Positions 8,846-18,134 of a stretch of DNA of 64,000 nt are shown here, one piece after another (position 1 is the first letter of the stretch; every line of letters starts with the position of its first letter). The DNA is from Adhaeribacter pallidiroseus (lineage in GTDB: Bacteria > Bacteroidota > Bacteroidia > Cytophagales > Hymenobacteraceae). The position numbers and the translations under genes were made by a program. The stretch covers positions 1,178,001 to 1,242,000 of the forward strand of contig NZ_QASA01000001.1 of NCBI RefSeq assembly GCF_003340495.1, in the 5' to 3' direction. Under the pieces are notes generated by a model. That model was not told the origin of the DNA, made no database searches, and worked only from the letters and a program-made list of their open reading frames with translations.

Positions 8846-9046
8846 GGTAGGAGCAAGCCTTCTGCTTAATTATAGAGTAAGGTGGGCTGTTAATTGTAAA
8901 CAAGCTTTTTTGGGAGCCTATCCTCTTGAGCCTGATATTAGTTAACTTTAAACAAATAAATAATAGCCTAAAAGGGGAATTTAAATCCTATATTCAAGAA
9001 CAATGATGCATAATACACGACCTAGCAGAAAGCGCTCTTAAAAATT

Positions 9047-9571
9047 ATGAAACTAATTTCACTTCTTACTTTCTTCTCTTTCGTTTTGCAAAGTAGTGCC
9101 CAGCATCTGTCGCCAAAGCAGTTATTGCTATTCAGGCAAATGCCAGCAGAAGTGTTATCGAAAAAGTTAATGAAAAAAGGTTGGTCCTTTATGGAAGATA
9201 ATAAGCCAACGCAAGAAACAATGGGTAAAGCTGTAGTGGCTTATCATCCCGTGGAGCCTGGAAATATGAAAAAAGGAGCAGAGGCCTGGTGTGTTCTTTA
9301 CTATGCCCCAGAAAGTGCCAGCCGCTTGCTGTACAACCACTTCGGAAACGTTACCATGCAGAAGATTACCAAAAAGATCAGGAAGAGAGGCATGACTCTC
9401 ATCGATAAGGGTGATGAACTAAGAGGTGTGAATTCACTGGCTTCGTATGCTGATTATGCGGATCAAGAGTTAGTATTTCGCGTAATGATTTATGAACTTT
9501 CCGATCAGTTTGGTATTAAAATTTTTGAAAAAGAAGATTACTTGCAAGCAAAACAAAATAATCGTCTGTAG
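9047..9571 (+). CDS. Secreted protein of unknown function
   Basis: The 174-aa product begins with a Sec signal peptide (MKLISLLTFFSFVLQSSAQ, likely cut after Ala-Gln). I do not recognise the mature domain. It is basic and has a central hydrophobic segment (AWCVLYYAPESASRLLYNHF). Gene-like features are an ATG start, a signal peptide and no overlap with stronger frames. No neighbour suggests a function. Confidence 0.65.
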   Translation: MKLISLLTFFSFVLQSSAQHLSPKQLLLFRQMPAEVLSKKLMKKGWSFMEDNKPTQETMGKAVVAYHPVEPGNMKKGAEAWCVLYYAPESASRLLYNHFGNVTMQKITKKIRKRGMTLIDKGDELRGVNSLASYADYADQELVFRVMIYELSDQFGIKIFEKEDYLQAKQNNRL

Positions 9572-9970
9572 ATATATTGGTAAAATATTAAACTTAACTC
9601 TTTGTAAGTCCAGGAAAATCAATCCTGTACTCCAGTTTATATTTTTCTACTTTTGGATTTTTGTGAAGGCTTTAAAAAGGCTTAATGCTGAAAAAAGTCA
9701 GAAGGTATTTAACGGACAGACTTTCTATTTATTAAATTATTTTCTTCCTCTTCTTCTTTCCAGTTCAGGGCATTATTCAAAAACTTTAATTTAGTTACCC
9801 TAAAAAATCCGTAAAGCAGGATGGTAAAATGGCGGTGTAAATAGAATAATTTTGATATTGATAATTACATTACTTATTTTAAAGTCTGTTGGCATTATTT
9901 GTTTCGGGAAAGATTTTTGCATCAAGCGGTATAAACCAGTTCCTGAAACACGAATTTGTATATTTTACTA
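9572..9970. other. Gap without a supported gene
   Basis: About 400 bp lie between two secreted-protein genes. An open frame overlapping the previous gene runs to 9794, but its composition (Phe/Leu-rich, no start context) looks like chance. I see no clear hairpin terminator or consensus promoter here. Confidence 0.5.
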
Positions 9971-10534
9971 ATGAAAAATTTAAATTTTTTTCTTTTGTGT
10001 CTTCTTCTGTTTACGGCCGTGCGATTTTCTGCTCACGCCCAAGAACCAGATGTAAATGAATTGGCAGCCGATAAAGTTACCATTGTTAGAAGTACAGATA
10101 AAACGGCCAAACCATTTAAAATTTTCGGTACCGAGGCTAATTTGCTGGCGGCATTTGGGAAACCTAAAAGTAAAACTATAGAGTTTTCCGAGATGGATCA
10201 GGTTAATTTTACGGTTTACCGGTACAATGGTGGGGAGTTCTCCTTTTTTGCCGATACCTTATATTATTTTCGGATCACTGGTCCGGCCTTTCAAGTACTA
10301 ACGCCTACTGCCTCTAAAAATGCGCCTAAGTATTCGTTGAAAGTAGGGGATAAAGCAAATAAAATCAAATTGGTTTATCCGAAAACGTATCAAGCTCGAA
10401 ACAGCGAGAATGTTTATTTTTTCTGGCTCTATCGCTTAGCTGGCAACAATAAAGATAATAAAACCCGCTTAGAACGCGGGATCGGTATTTTCACCACCAA
10501 TGGGCTTATTACCGACATTGTTTACGAAGAGTAG
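9971..10534 (+). CDS. Secreted protein of unknown function
   Basis: I start this gene at the ATG at 9971 rather than the in-frame TTG at 9956, because the signal peptide (MKNLNFFLLCLLLFTAVRF, ending SAHAQ) then begins properly. That gives 187 aa. The mature part looks like a beta-rich periplasmic domain (SFFADTLYYFRITGP; SLKVGDKANKIKLVYP; YFFWLYRLAG). No known family is recognised. It may form a small unit with the secreted gene upstream, but the 400-bp gap argues against one transcript. Confidence 0.7.
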   Translation: MKNLNFFLLCLLLFTAVRFSAHAQEPDVNELAADKVTIVRSTDKTAKPFKIFGTEANLLAAFGKPKSKTIEFSEMDQVNFTVYRYNGGEFSFFADTLYYFRITGPAFQVLTPTASKNAPKYSLKVGDKANKIKLVYPKTYQARNSENVYFFWLYRLAGNNKDNKTRLERGIGIFTTNGLITDIVYEE

Positions 10535-10620
10535 TGCTCCCGGTAGGGTTACAGCAAAGGCATATATTTAAAAAACGCGACTAATTCCCGGCAAAAGGAG
10601 GTTGTTGATTCACCGCAATC

Positions 10621-11106
10621 TTAAGAGGAGCTTTCCCAGGTTTTGAGCAATCGCCGCATCAGAAGAATTTGCCCGGTATGATAGGCATTGTGTTCGGCTA
10701 CCAGCATAGCCTCCCGCACTAGGTTTTGGCCATTGCCATGCGGAAATGGCTCATATAAATTGTTGGCTGGGTTTTGTACCAAATAGATCATCTGTTCTAT
10801 TCCCTCCTGAATACTTTGCTTGCTTCTATTCAGGATTGCCTGGCTGGCTGGTTTGGCTTCCGCTGGCCAATAGCCCGAGGGCCACTCCGGCGATTCATGG
10901 TTCGGGTCGCGGCTAAATTCTATAATATCGTATAAGGCCAGGCGGATATGCTCTATTAATTGCCAAAGGGTATAAGGCAATTCCGGAATGTTGGTGCCGG
11001 CTTCTGTTAGGGTTATATCGGCTATAACTTCTTTCAGCGGCGTAAATGCTTGTCCGCCGTGCAATAACTTTACTAGGTGCTCCCGAAGTATCTGGTCTGG
11101 GTTCAT
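10621..11106 (-). CDS. DinB-like four-helix bundle protein
   Basis: This 161-aa protein resembles the DinB/YfiT-like putative metal-dependent family, whose members are four-helix bundles with a metal-binding His triad. The first His lies in LWQLIEHIRLAL and the other two in AEHNAYHTGQ near the C-terminus. Some family members are thiol-dependent transferases or hydrolases, but the substrate here cannot be told. It stands alone on the minus strand, downstream of the aldo/keto reductase gene on the same strand, with a gap of about 170 bp. Confidence 0.85.
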   Translation of the reverse strand: MNPDQILREHLVKLLHGGQAFTPLKEVIADITLTEAGTNIPELPYTLWQLIEHIRLALYDIIEFSRDPNHESPEWPSGYWPAEAKPASQAILNRSKQSIQEGIEQMIYLVQNPANNLYEPFPHGNGQNLVREAMLVAEHNAYHTGQILLMRRLLKTWESSS

Positions 11107-11274
11107 AATTTTTTAAATTTTTGCTTTGCCGAGTTCCGGTTTAAGGCGATTTTGCGGAAAATAGCTGCGGCATCCAGTTCCTACTTTATATTTTATTTAC
11201 CAAAAGATGTAACTGCTTGTGCAACAGAAAATCTCTTGGTAAATAAAAATATCTGCTGCCGAGCAAAATGCTGC

Positions 11275-12318
11275 CTACTTCTGATAGAAATTGGGTAACG
11301 GATTTAACTTGGTATTCTGGCGTTGGTGCCAGTACGGGTAAACAGGAGGTACTTCGCTGGCTTTGTCCAATTTTTTTACTTGCTCCACGGTCAGGTGCCA
11401 GCCTACGGCCCCCAGGTTTTGTTTTAATTGTTCTTCGTTGCGGGCGCCTATAATTATGCTGGAAACAGTAGGCCGTTGTAATAACCAGTTTAAAGCTACC
11501 TGGGCCACTGATTTATCTACTTCTTGGGCTACCTCATCGAGGGCATCTAGGGTGTTATAAAATACTTCTTCGTTTAATACGGCTTCCGGTACGGGGCTAC
11601 CGCCTTGCGCAATGCGGGTATCCTGGGGCAAGGGTTGATTGCGGCGAAATTTACCCCCCAAACGCCCGGCCGCCAGCGGCGACCAGATTAAACTACCCAC
11701 TTTTTGATCGATGCCCAGAGGCATTAACTCCCATTCGTAATCGCGGTTAGCTAGCGAATAATATACCTGGTGCCCGACGTATTTGGTCCAGCCGTATTTT
11801 TCGGAAATTGCCAAAGATTTCATGAGGTGCCAGCCGGAATAATTAGAAGCCGCGATGTAGCGGATTTTACCGGCTTTTACCAGGGTATCCAGGGTATGTA
11901 AGGTTTCTTCAACGGGCGTATTGCCGTCGAAGCCGTGCATGTGGTACAGATCAATGTAATCGGTACCCAGCCGTTTTAAGCTGCCTTCCACCTGTTTTAT
12001 CAAATGAAACCGCGACGATCCCTGGTTGTTCGGGCCTTCGCCGAACGGAAAAGTGCCTTTCGTGGAAATAATCATTTTGTCGCGCCGACCCGCAATGGCT
12101 TTGCCCAGTATTTCTTCGGACGCGCCTTGGGAGTAAATATCGGCCGTATCGAAAAAGTTAACGCCAGCGTCCATGCACACATCAATGAGCCGGGTGGCTT
12201 CTTCTACCTGCGTGCTGCCCCAGGCCTTAAAAAATTCCCCTTCGCCGCCGAAGGTGGCGGTACCAAAACTTAACACCGGTACAAATAAGCCGGACGCTCC
12301 TAATTGTCTAAATTCCAT
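11275..12318 (-). CDS. Aldo/keto reductase
   Basis: This 347-aa protein is a NAD(P)H-dependent oxidoreductase of the aldo/keto reductase TIM-barrel family. The catalytic tetrad is visible: Asp and Tyr in DTADIYSQG, Lys in MIISTKG, and His in DLYHMHGFD. The C-terminal nucleotide-binding segment reads SSIIIGARNEEQL. Full length for the YajO/Tas-like group. Substrate is not predictable. The gene is transcribed divergently from the nucleotide-sugar-epimerase-like gene at 12516. Confidence 0.93.
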   Translation of the reverse strand: MEFRQLGASGLFVPVLSFGTATFGGEGEFFKAWGSTQVEEATRLIDVCMDAGVNFFDTADIYSQGASEEILGKAIAGRRDKMIISTKGTFPFGEGPNNQGSSRFHLIKQVEGSLKRLGTDYIDLYHMHGFDGNTPVEETLHTLDTLVKAGKIRYIAASNYSGWHLMKSLAISEKYGWTKYVGHQVYYSLANRDYEWELMPLGIDQKVGSLIWSPLAAGRLGGKFRRNQPLPQDTRIAQGGSPVPEAVLNEEVFYNTLDALDEVAQEVDKSVAQVALNWLLQRPTVSSIIIGARNEEQLKQNLGAVGWHLTVEQVKKLDKASEVPPVYPYWHQRQNTKLNPLPNFYQK

Positions 12319-12515
12319 AGTTTAAATGTTGTAATTCCGTTGTAAAAAATGCAGTTTGCTTCAGAATACAGCTTTACCGGCCTTTAGGTTTGCTTTTCTT
12401 TCTGATCCAAACCTTTAGCTCCTACGTAATTCTTTTGTTTTAGAATTAAGTGCCCGGCCTTTTTTGTTTACCGCTGAGCTAAAATTTAAAAAATCAGCCA
12501 AAAGCCTTTTAAAAG

Positions 12516-13178
12516 ATGAAACTAAATGTAATTATAACCGGCGCCACCGGCATGGTAGGAGAGGGCGTTTTGCACGAATGCCTCCAACACCCGGACGTTG
12601 AAAAAGTATTGGTGATTAATCGTCGGCCCGGTGATAGGACGCATCCGAAATTGCACGAAATTATTCACCCGGATTTTTTAAACTTTTCAACCATCGACGT
12701 TGATTTTACTGCCTATAATGCTTGTTTCTTTTGCCTGGGGGTTTCGTCGGTAGGGATGAAAAAAGAAGAATACTACCGCCTGACCTATGATTTAACGCTG
12801 CACATAGCGCATACCATGGTGCGCCACAATCCCAATATGGTTTTTTGCTATGTTTCCGGCGCCGGCACCAATAGTGCCGAAACGGGGCGTTTGCATTGGG
12901 CCCGGGTAAAAGGCAAAACCGAAAACGATTTGTTACAACTACCTTTTAAAGCGGCTTACATGTTTCGGCCCGGGTTTTTGCAGGCAACGCCCGGTTTAAA
13001 GAACGTGAAATCGTATTATAAATACTTTGCCTGGTTGGCGCCGGCTTTAAAGTTATTCTATCCGAATGGATTTTCGTCGTTGCGGGAACTAGGTTTAGCC
13101 ATGATTCACGTGGTACAACGAGGTTACCCTACACCGGTGCTGGAAGTAAAGGATTTTAAAGCCTTAGCGAAGGAGTGA
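12516..13178 (+). CDS. NAD(P)-binding Rossmann-fold protein (HTATIP2/atypical SDR-like)
   Basis: The 220-aa product has an N-terminal Rossmann dinucleotide site (IITGATGMVGEGVL, residues about 6-19) and a basic NRRPGDR segment suited to NADP. A YVSGAGTNS segment follows the fourth strand. The family of atypical short-chain dehydrogenases related to HTATIP2 fits best. The classical YxxxK pair is not obvious, so catalysis is uncertain. It ends at a strong bidirectional hairpin. Confidence 0.82.
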   Translation: MKLNVIITGATGMVGEGVLHECLQHPDVEKVLVINRRPGDRTHPKLHEIIHPDFLNFSTIDVDFTAYNACFFCLGVSSVGMKKEEYYRLTYDLTLHIAHTMVRHNPNMVFCYVSGAGTNSAETGRLHWARVKGKTENDLLQLPFKAAYMFRPGFLQATPGLKNVKSYYKYFAWLAPALKLFYPNGFSSLRELGLAMIHVVQRGYPTPVLEVKDFKALAKE

Positions 13179-13263
13179 GTTAGTTAAGTATTTAATTTAT
13201 AGTTGCAATAAAAAACAAAGCAGGAGATGTTCCAATAACTATTCCCGCAATTACTACAGGCAC

Positions 13264-13307
13264 ATAAAAGAAGAAGGCCAGTAAAATTACCGGCCTTCTT
13301 CTTTTAT
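13264..13307. terminator. Bidirectional intrinsic terminator
   Basis: A near-perfect inverted repeat with 16-bp outer arms (core AAGAAGGCC / GGCCTTCTT) lies between two converging genes. It is flanked by A-rich sequence on the left and T-rich on the right, so it can end transcripts on both strands: the Rossmann protein on plus and prc on minus. Confidence 0.85.
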
Positions 13308-13321
13308 AAACAACTTAAAAC

Positions 13322-15445
13322 TTATTCACTAAACTGATCTTTCACTACGTTTAAAGCTTCTTCCAGGTAAATATCTTTGTTTAAAGCTTTAGCAAAACGG
13401 TTCATGCGATTTACCTTAACCGTATCAGATTTAGCGGTGGTTAAATCGGCTTTTAAAGCAGTAACGGTAATGGCCGGAGCGCTTTTTTGTAAAGTTTCGT
13501 ATTTGCTGGATTCTTCCTTGGCTTTTTTCTGCATGGTCCGGTAATCTGCCAGCTTTAATGAATAGTTGGTCATGTCAGCACGAGACTTAAAGCTTTTAGC
13601 CTGATTCGCAATGGCGTTAAACAACTCGTTGTTGGAAATTCGTTGTTTGCTGTTAGCTTTAATGCGTTCCACGTTTAAGGCTGGTTTAGCCCAGGTCTGG
13701 TACTCAGCCGGTTTAATTTCGTCCCAAGGTAAAGCGTATTCCTGTTCTTTTTCGCCTTGCTCAATATAGGTGTATAAGTCCGGTAAGATAATATCCGGAG
13801 TAACGCCTTTTAGCTGCGTAGCGCCCCCATTAATGCGGTAAAACTTTTGAGTAGTTAGTTTTAACGAACCAAAAGGTTTTAAAGCATTGTATTCCGATGG
13901 CAATACTTGGTCGAAATCAAATACCTGTTGTACGGTACCTTTGCCGTAGGTAGATGAAGATCCCACAATAATGGCCCGCTTGTAGTCCTGTAAAGCCGCC
14001 GCTAAAATTTCGGAAGCGGAAGCACTAAACGAGTTCACCATTACCACCATCGGACCATCAAACTGAGTAGCTTCGTCGCGGTCGCGTAACACGTTCGGCG
14101 CCGCCCCGCTGGATTCTACCTGTACTACCGGGCCTTCCGGAATAAACAAACCCGTCATTTCTACTGCATCCGGTAAAGAACCACCGCCGTTGTTCCGCAA
14201 ATCCAGAATAATGCCGGTAGCTCCTTCTTGCTTTAATTTCGCAATTTCAGTTTTTACGTCTTCGCCACTGTTACGGCCTCCTTTGCGGGCAAAATCAGCG
14301 TAAAAAGTAGGTAATTTAATGTATCCTACTTTACGTTTATCCTGAATTAACGCCGACTGAGCGTAGGTATCTTCAATAATGATAACATCGCGGATGAGCG
14401 GAATAACTTTAATGGTAGCATCGGGTTTTTTAACAGTTAAGCGCACTTCGGTACCTTTTTTACCCCGGATTAACTGAATGGCTTTGTCAATGCGCATGCC
14501 TTCCACGTTCACGGGTTCCTGACGGCCCTGACCTACTTTTAAAATAATATCGCCAGCCTTTAAATCGCCCTGGCGATACGAAGGCGTACCGGCCACAATT
14601 TCCATAATCTTAATCTGACCATCTTTTTCCTGTAGCTGCGCGCCAATACCTTCTAAACGACCAGTCATGGAAATATCAAACTGCTCTTTGTCTTTCGGCG
14701 GAAAATACTCGGTGTGCGGATCGTACAGATTCGTAATGGAATTTACGTAAATGGCCATCCACTCTTCTTTATCGGTTTGACCAATACGGCGGTAAAAATC
14801 TTCGTACGTTTTTACAACTTTTTTTCGCGCTTCGGCTTCCAGTTCCGGCATGGATTTCTGGGCTACCTTGGTGTCTTTGTTGTTTTTGGCTTTTTCCTGT
14901 ACATCAATCAAATCCGATAATTGCAGCATGGTTTGATATTTCAGGTATTTGCGCCAGGCTTCTTTTAAAGCCGCTTTATCGGCGGGATATTCTAATTTAT
15001 CCACGTCGGTTTCTACGGTTTCGGCCACCGTAAAATCAAAAGGTTTCGATAAAATTTCTTTGTACAAGCCTTCGGATTCTTTTACCCGCGTTTGAAAAAG
15101 ATTAGTAGCAAATTCAAAAAACTCGTACGAGCCTTTTTTTACTTCATCATCAATATCCGTTTCAAATTTTTTAAGCTGAGCAATATCTGCTTGGGTTAAA
15201 AACTTTTTATTAAAAGCTAATCTTTCCAAGTAGGTTTTATATACATCTTTCGAGAAAGTATCGTCTACTTTTTTCGGGTGAAAGTGCGCCGAAGTTAGCC
15301 CTTGCATTAACACTTTCATTAATACGGCATTTTTGTCGGCTGCCGCATCCACGGGAGCAGGATGATTAAATTTATAAGAAGCCAATACTACTACCAGCAG
15401 CAGCACGGCGGCATAAGCAAAAAATTTGGTTTTCAATTTAAACAT
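13322..15445 (-). CDS. prc: Carboxy-terminal processing (tail-specific) protease Prc, S41 family
   Basis: Prc is a periplasmic protease that degrades proteins by their C-terminal tails and trims envelope proteins. The 707-aa product starts with a membrane anchor/signal (FFAYAAVLLLVVVLASY). Next come an N-terminal helical domain, a PDZ domain (about 260-350, GIGAQLQEKDGQIKIMEI) and the S41 catalytic core. The expected dyad is present: Ser476 in SFSASASE and Lys502 in STYGKGTVQ, with QDY between, matching the order in E. coli Prc. Length is close to the E. coli enzyme. It is followed by the bidirectional terminator. Confidence 0.95.
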   Translation of the reverse strand: MFKLKTKFFAYAAVLLLVVVLASYKFNHPAPVDAAADKNAVLMKVLMQGLTSAHFHPKKVDDTFSKDVYKTYLERLAFNKKFLTQADIAQLKKFETDIDDEVKKGSYEFFEFATNLFQTRVKESEGLYKEILSKPFDFTVAETVETDVDKLEYPADKAALKEAWRKYLKYQTMLQLSDLIDVQEKAKNNKDTKVAQKSMPELEAEARKKVVKTYEDFYRRIGQTDKEEWMAIYVNSITNLYDPHTEYFPPKDKEQFDISMTGRLEGIGAQLQEKDGQIKIMEIVAGTPSYRQGDLKAGDIILKVGQGRQEPVNVEGMRIDKAIQLIRGKKGTEVRLTVKKPDATIKVIPLIRDVIIIEDTYAQSALIQDKRKVGYIKLPTFYADFARKGGRNSGEDVKTEIAKLKQEGATGIILDLRNNGGGSLPDAVEMTGLFIPEGPVVQVESSGAAPNVLRDRDEATQFDGPMVVMVNSFSASASEILAAALQDYKRAIIVGSSSTYGKGTVQQVFDFDQVLPSEYNALKPFGSLKLTTQKFYRINGGATQLKGVTPDIILPDLYTYIEQGEKEQEYALPWDEIKPAEYQTWAKPALNVERIKANSKQRISNNELFNAIANQAKSFKSRADMTNYSLKLADYRTMQKKAKEESSKYETLQKSAPAITVTALKADLTTAKSDTVKVNRMNRFAKALNKDIYLEEALNVVKDQFSE

Positions 15446-15739
15446 ATTAGGTTAATTTATACAAAGTGCTAATCAAAAGTAGTGCCCGAGGTAGAACTGG
15501 CAGTATTGATTTTGTACGATAGATTCAACAATTGGGTAAGCTTTTTATAATATATTATTCAACAGGAAAAAAGCTGTTAAATGCGTTTAAACGTAATAAT
15601 GGGGCTACCATTCCAAAACATAGAACAAAGGAGTAAACGGCCTATCTTAAACGAAACAAGTTGCAGAAAATATTGTTTACAAACTATTTAATCGGTGTTA
15701 TTTATTTACAACATAACCTGCTTGCATTTAGTTTTTAGA

Positions 15740-16432
15740 TTATCTAATTATAACGGGTAAGGTAATTTTTTGTGCTACTGGTTTGCCCTGCGGATGGGCG
15801 GGCTGCCAAACGGGGCCTTGTTTTACCCAGTTTATAACGGTTTCGTCCGTGGTTTTACCTAAGCTTTTAATCACCTGAAAGTCTGTCAGGCTGCTATCGG
15901 GGTTTACGGTGAAACTAATAACAACGCTGCCTTTTTTTAACGCAGTAGTAGCCGAAGGCTCGGCGGGTTGGTTTTGTTGCTGAAGCAGGTAATTTTTTAA
16001 ATTTTTATAGCCTTTTACCGGTTGGGCCTGGGCATTTAAGCCAGGGCTGGCTGGCCCCGGATTAAGGGTAGAAGTTGTTTTAGCCATATGTACTGCATTC
16101 CAGACGATAGCCGCCGAAATTAAAATTAAAAAAACAATAGCGGTAGCAATCCCCCAGGTTTTAATATCGTTTACCAAGGTGTTGGGTTTGCGGCGGGTGG
16201 TCCGTTTTTTAATCAAATGATTCAGCTCCAGCAAATCGGCGCGCGATTTTAAGTAATCGGCCTGGGCAAAGCCTTCCAGAGCTTCGGTACAAAGCGGGCA
16301 TGTTTGGAGGTGTACTTCCATTTGCTGCTTCTCGGCCGGCGTAACCTCGTTCGTTAGCAGCTGAAAAAGCTTTTCCTGCGTTAAATGAAAACCTATGGGT
16401 TCGGTTTGGGGCGATGGATGCGAATTAATCAT
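15740..16432 (-). CDS. Anti-sigma factor with zinc finger, one membrane helix and TonB_C-like domain
   Basis: The cytoplasmic N-terminus has the HxxxCxxC zinc-binding anti-sigma signature (EVHLQTCPLC). One membrane helix follows (GIATAIVFLILISAAIVW), then a linker. The periplasmic C-terminus resembles TonB_C (SVVISFTVNPDSSLTDFQV, then GPVWQPAHPQGKPV). I start it at the ATG at 16432 rather than the TTG at 16444; this overlaps the sigma-factor stop by 8 bp. The product should hold the ECF sigma factor next to it until an envelope signal is sensed. The TonB_C-like tail is unusual for an anti-sigma factor, though TonB_C is a common add-on domain in Bacteroidota. Confidence 0.85.
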   Translation of the reverse strand: MINSHPSPQTEPIGFHLTQEKLFQLLTNEVTPAEKQQMEVHLQTCPLCTEALEGFAQADYLKSRADLLELNHLIKKRTTRRKPNTLVNDIKTWGIATAIVFLILISAAIVWNAVHMAKTTSTLNPGPASPGLNAQAQPVKGYKNLKNYLLQQQNQPAEPSATTALKKGSVVISFTVNPDSSLTDFQVIKSLGKTTDETVINWVKQGPVWQPAHPQGKPVAQKITLPVIIR

Positions 16433-17006
16433 GTTGGCGATCAAGGTAAATTTTTAAATTTCTTTTCCCATTCTGGATATAACTTTTGATTTTATTTAAA
16501 TCGAAACCGGTTATTTCGGCTATTTCTTTGTACGACTTCCGGTGCAGGTAAAACAATTCCACGCATTGGCGTTGTTCCGCCGGAATCTGGGCTAAGCCTT
16601 TTTCTAAATTTTCGATTTTTGCTTCCAGTATTATTTCCGGAAACTCTTCGTCTGGAGCGGCTTCGGTGAGCAAGCCATTACGGGCCAAAGCTTTTACTTT
16701 TTCGTCTTTGGTTTTTACCGCGCGCAGCTGCATGAGGCAATAGTTGCGGGTAAGTACGTGCAGCCAATTGTTAAAACTAGTTACTTCTTGTTTTTTTAAA
16801 ACGCCCAAAAGCTGCTCAAAAATTTGCATCACGGCATCTTTACTTTCTTCCGGGTCTTTTAAATATTTCAGGCATACGCCATACACCAGGTGCGTGTAGC
16901 GCCGGTACAATTCTCCTACGTAATTACTGTCTTTGGTTTGCTGATACAACCGGATCAGTTCTTCGTCCTTAAGCAGCGAACCGGCAGCGGATTTTCGGAA
17001 TAGCAT
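16425..17006 (-). CDS. ECF-type RNA polymerase sigma factor
   Basis: The protein (193 aa from the ATG at 17006; a TTG at 17051 is the longer option) has sigma-70 region 2 (LYRRYTHLVYGVCLKYLKDPEESKDAV) split over two helices, and region 4 with a helix-turn-helix (CVELFYLHRKSYKEIAEITG). It should direct RNA polymerase to a small regulon and be inhibited by the overlapping anti-sigma factor downstream. Target promoters are not identifiable here. It diverges from the tonB gene, a candidate target. Confidence 0.92.
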   Translation of the reverse strand: MLFRKSAAGSLLKDEELIRLYQQTKDSNYVGELYRRYTHLVYGVCLKYLKDPEESKDAVMQIFEQLLGVLKKQEVTSFNNWLHVLTRNYCLMQLRAVKTKDEKVKALARNGLLTEAAPDEEFPEIILEAKIENLEKGLAQIPAEQRQCVELFYLHRKSYKEIAEITGFDLNKIKSYIQNGKRNLKIYLDRQHD

Positions 17007-17217
17007 AGAATTTTGGTTTAAAGGCTTTCCAGTGGTCGTAAATACGCGCAAAATCCGGAAAAGAAAAAATTTATTTTTCTATGGAATCTATCCATTACTG
17101 GCATCTTAAAGCTATAAACAAAAACAGAAAGGAGGTGCCCCGCCAAAGAGAGAAGCCAGCTAAACAACCCAAAAATTTAAAAATTTGCTTACCTATTATC
17201 TTTATTATTTAATCCGT

Positions 17218-18042
17218 ATGAAAACCCTAACCACTCCGGACTATTCGCTGGACGATATTATTTTTGAAGGCCGTCACCAAGCCTACGGCGCCTATGCTTT
17301 ACGAAAAGCTTACCCGCAACATATCAAACGAGCTACCACCTACATGTTTGCGGCGGTAGGTTTAATTATAGCAGCCGCCCGCTTGGGTATTGCTTTTAAA
17401 CCCGACTTAGTTCCAGATCGAACGGATAAAAGAATTATCGAAATTTCCACAGTTGTTATGCCGAAGGTAGAAGAACCGGTAAGGGAGAAACCTGTGGTAC
17501 AGGCTTCTCCAAAAGTAATTACCAGTACACCAACTAAGCGTTTGGTAACAACCCACATTGTTCCGGATCCGGTTCCGGTAAATGAAAACATGCCTGATCA
17601 AACAGATTTTACAAACGCGGAACCAGGACTAGAAGATGTGGTGGGTAAACCCGGAGCTGGACCAATAGCAATAGGGGCGGATAGCGACCACCCAATGGCC
17701 GGTACAGCCGAGGAAACAACTGAAAACGTTCGGGATTTTGTGGATATTATGCCGGAATTTCCGGGTGGGTTGAAGCAGATGTACGACTTTATCCGGCGCA
17801 CTTTGCGTTACCCCGCCGAGGCTCAGCGCCAAGGTTTGGAGGGCACCGTAGTGGTAACATTTGTGGTGGGCAAATCCGGTGAAATTTCCGATATAAAGGT
17901 AATAAAAGACGTTGGCGGTGGCACCGCCGAAGAAGCAATTCGGGTGATACGCAGTATGAAACCTTGGCAACCCGGCCGCCAGAAGGGCCAGCCGGTACCC
18001 GTCAGGTTTACTTTACCGCTGCGTTTTTCGTTGGCTTCATAA
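17218..18042 (+). CDS. TonB-family energy transducer
   Basis: TonB passes energy from the inner-membrane ExbB-ExbD complex to outer-membrane transporters such as SusC. The start is taken at the ATG at 17218 (274 aa), not the in-frame TTG at 17185. The N-terminus carries the Bacteroidota-type cytosolic motif (FEGRHQAYGAYALRKAYP), then a membrane helix (TYMFAAVGLIIAAARLG). A Pro/Val/Thr-rich periplasmic spacer follows, then TonB_C (MPEFPGGLKQMYDFI; QGLEGTVVVTFVV; KPWQPGRQKGQPV). Full length. It ends in a 15-bp hairpin terminator. Confidence 0.92.
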   Translation: MKTLTTPDYSLDDIIFEGRHQAYGAYALRKAYPQHIKRATTYMFAAVGLIIAAARLGIAFKPDLVPDRTDKRIIEISTVVMPKVEEPVREKPVVQASPKVITSTPTKRLVTTHIVPDPVPVNENMPDQTDFTNAEPGLEDVVGKPGAGPIAIGADSDHPMAGTAEETTENVRDFVDIMPEFPGGLKQMYDFIRRTLRYPAEAQRQGLEGTVVVTFVVGKSGEISDIKVIKDVGGGTAEEAIRVIRSMKPWQPGRQKGQPVPVRFTLPLRFSLAS

Positions 18043-18075
18043 CCCCTAGTACTTACGTAAACTTTTTTTCTAACG

Positions 18076-18108
18076 AAAAAAGCCTTACCATGTTGGTAAG
18101 GCTTTTTT
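18076..18108. terminator. Intrinsic terminator after tonB (bidirectional)
   Basis: A perfect 15-bp stem (AAAAAAGCCTTACCA / TGGTAAGGCTTTTTT) with a 3-nt loop. The T-run serves the plus-strand tonB transcript and the A-run serves the minus-strand gene that ends at 18135. Confidence 0.9.
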
Positions 18109-18134
18109 GTAGAAGTATGTATTGTTTTTAAAAA

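Noticed and set aside
9492-9794. 100-aa frame overlapping the secreted protein gene at 9047
   Set aside because: It overlaps a better-supported gene, has low-complexity Phe/Leu composition and no domain or start context.
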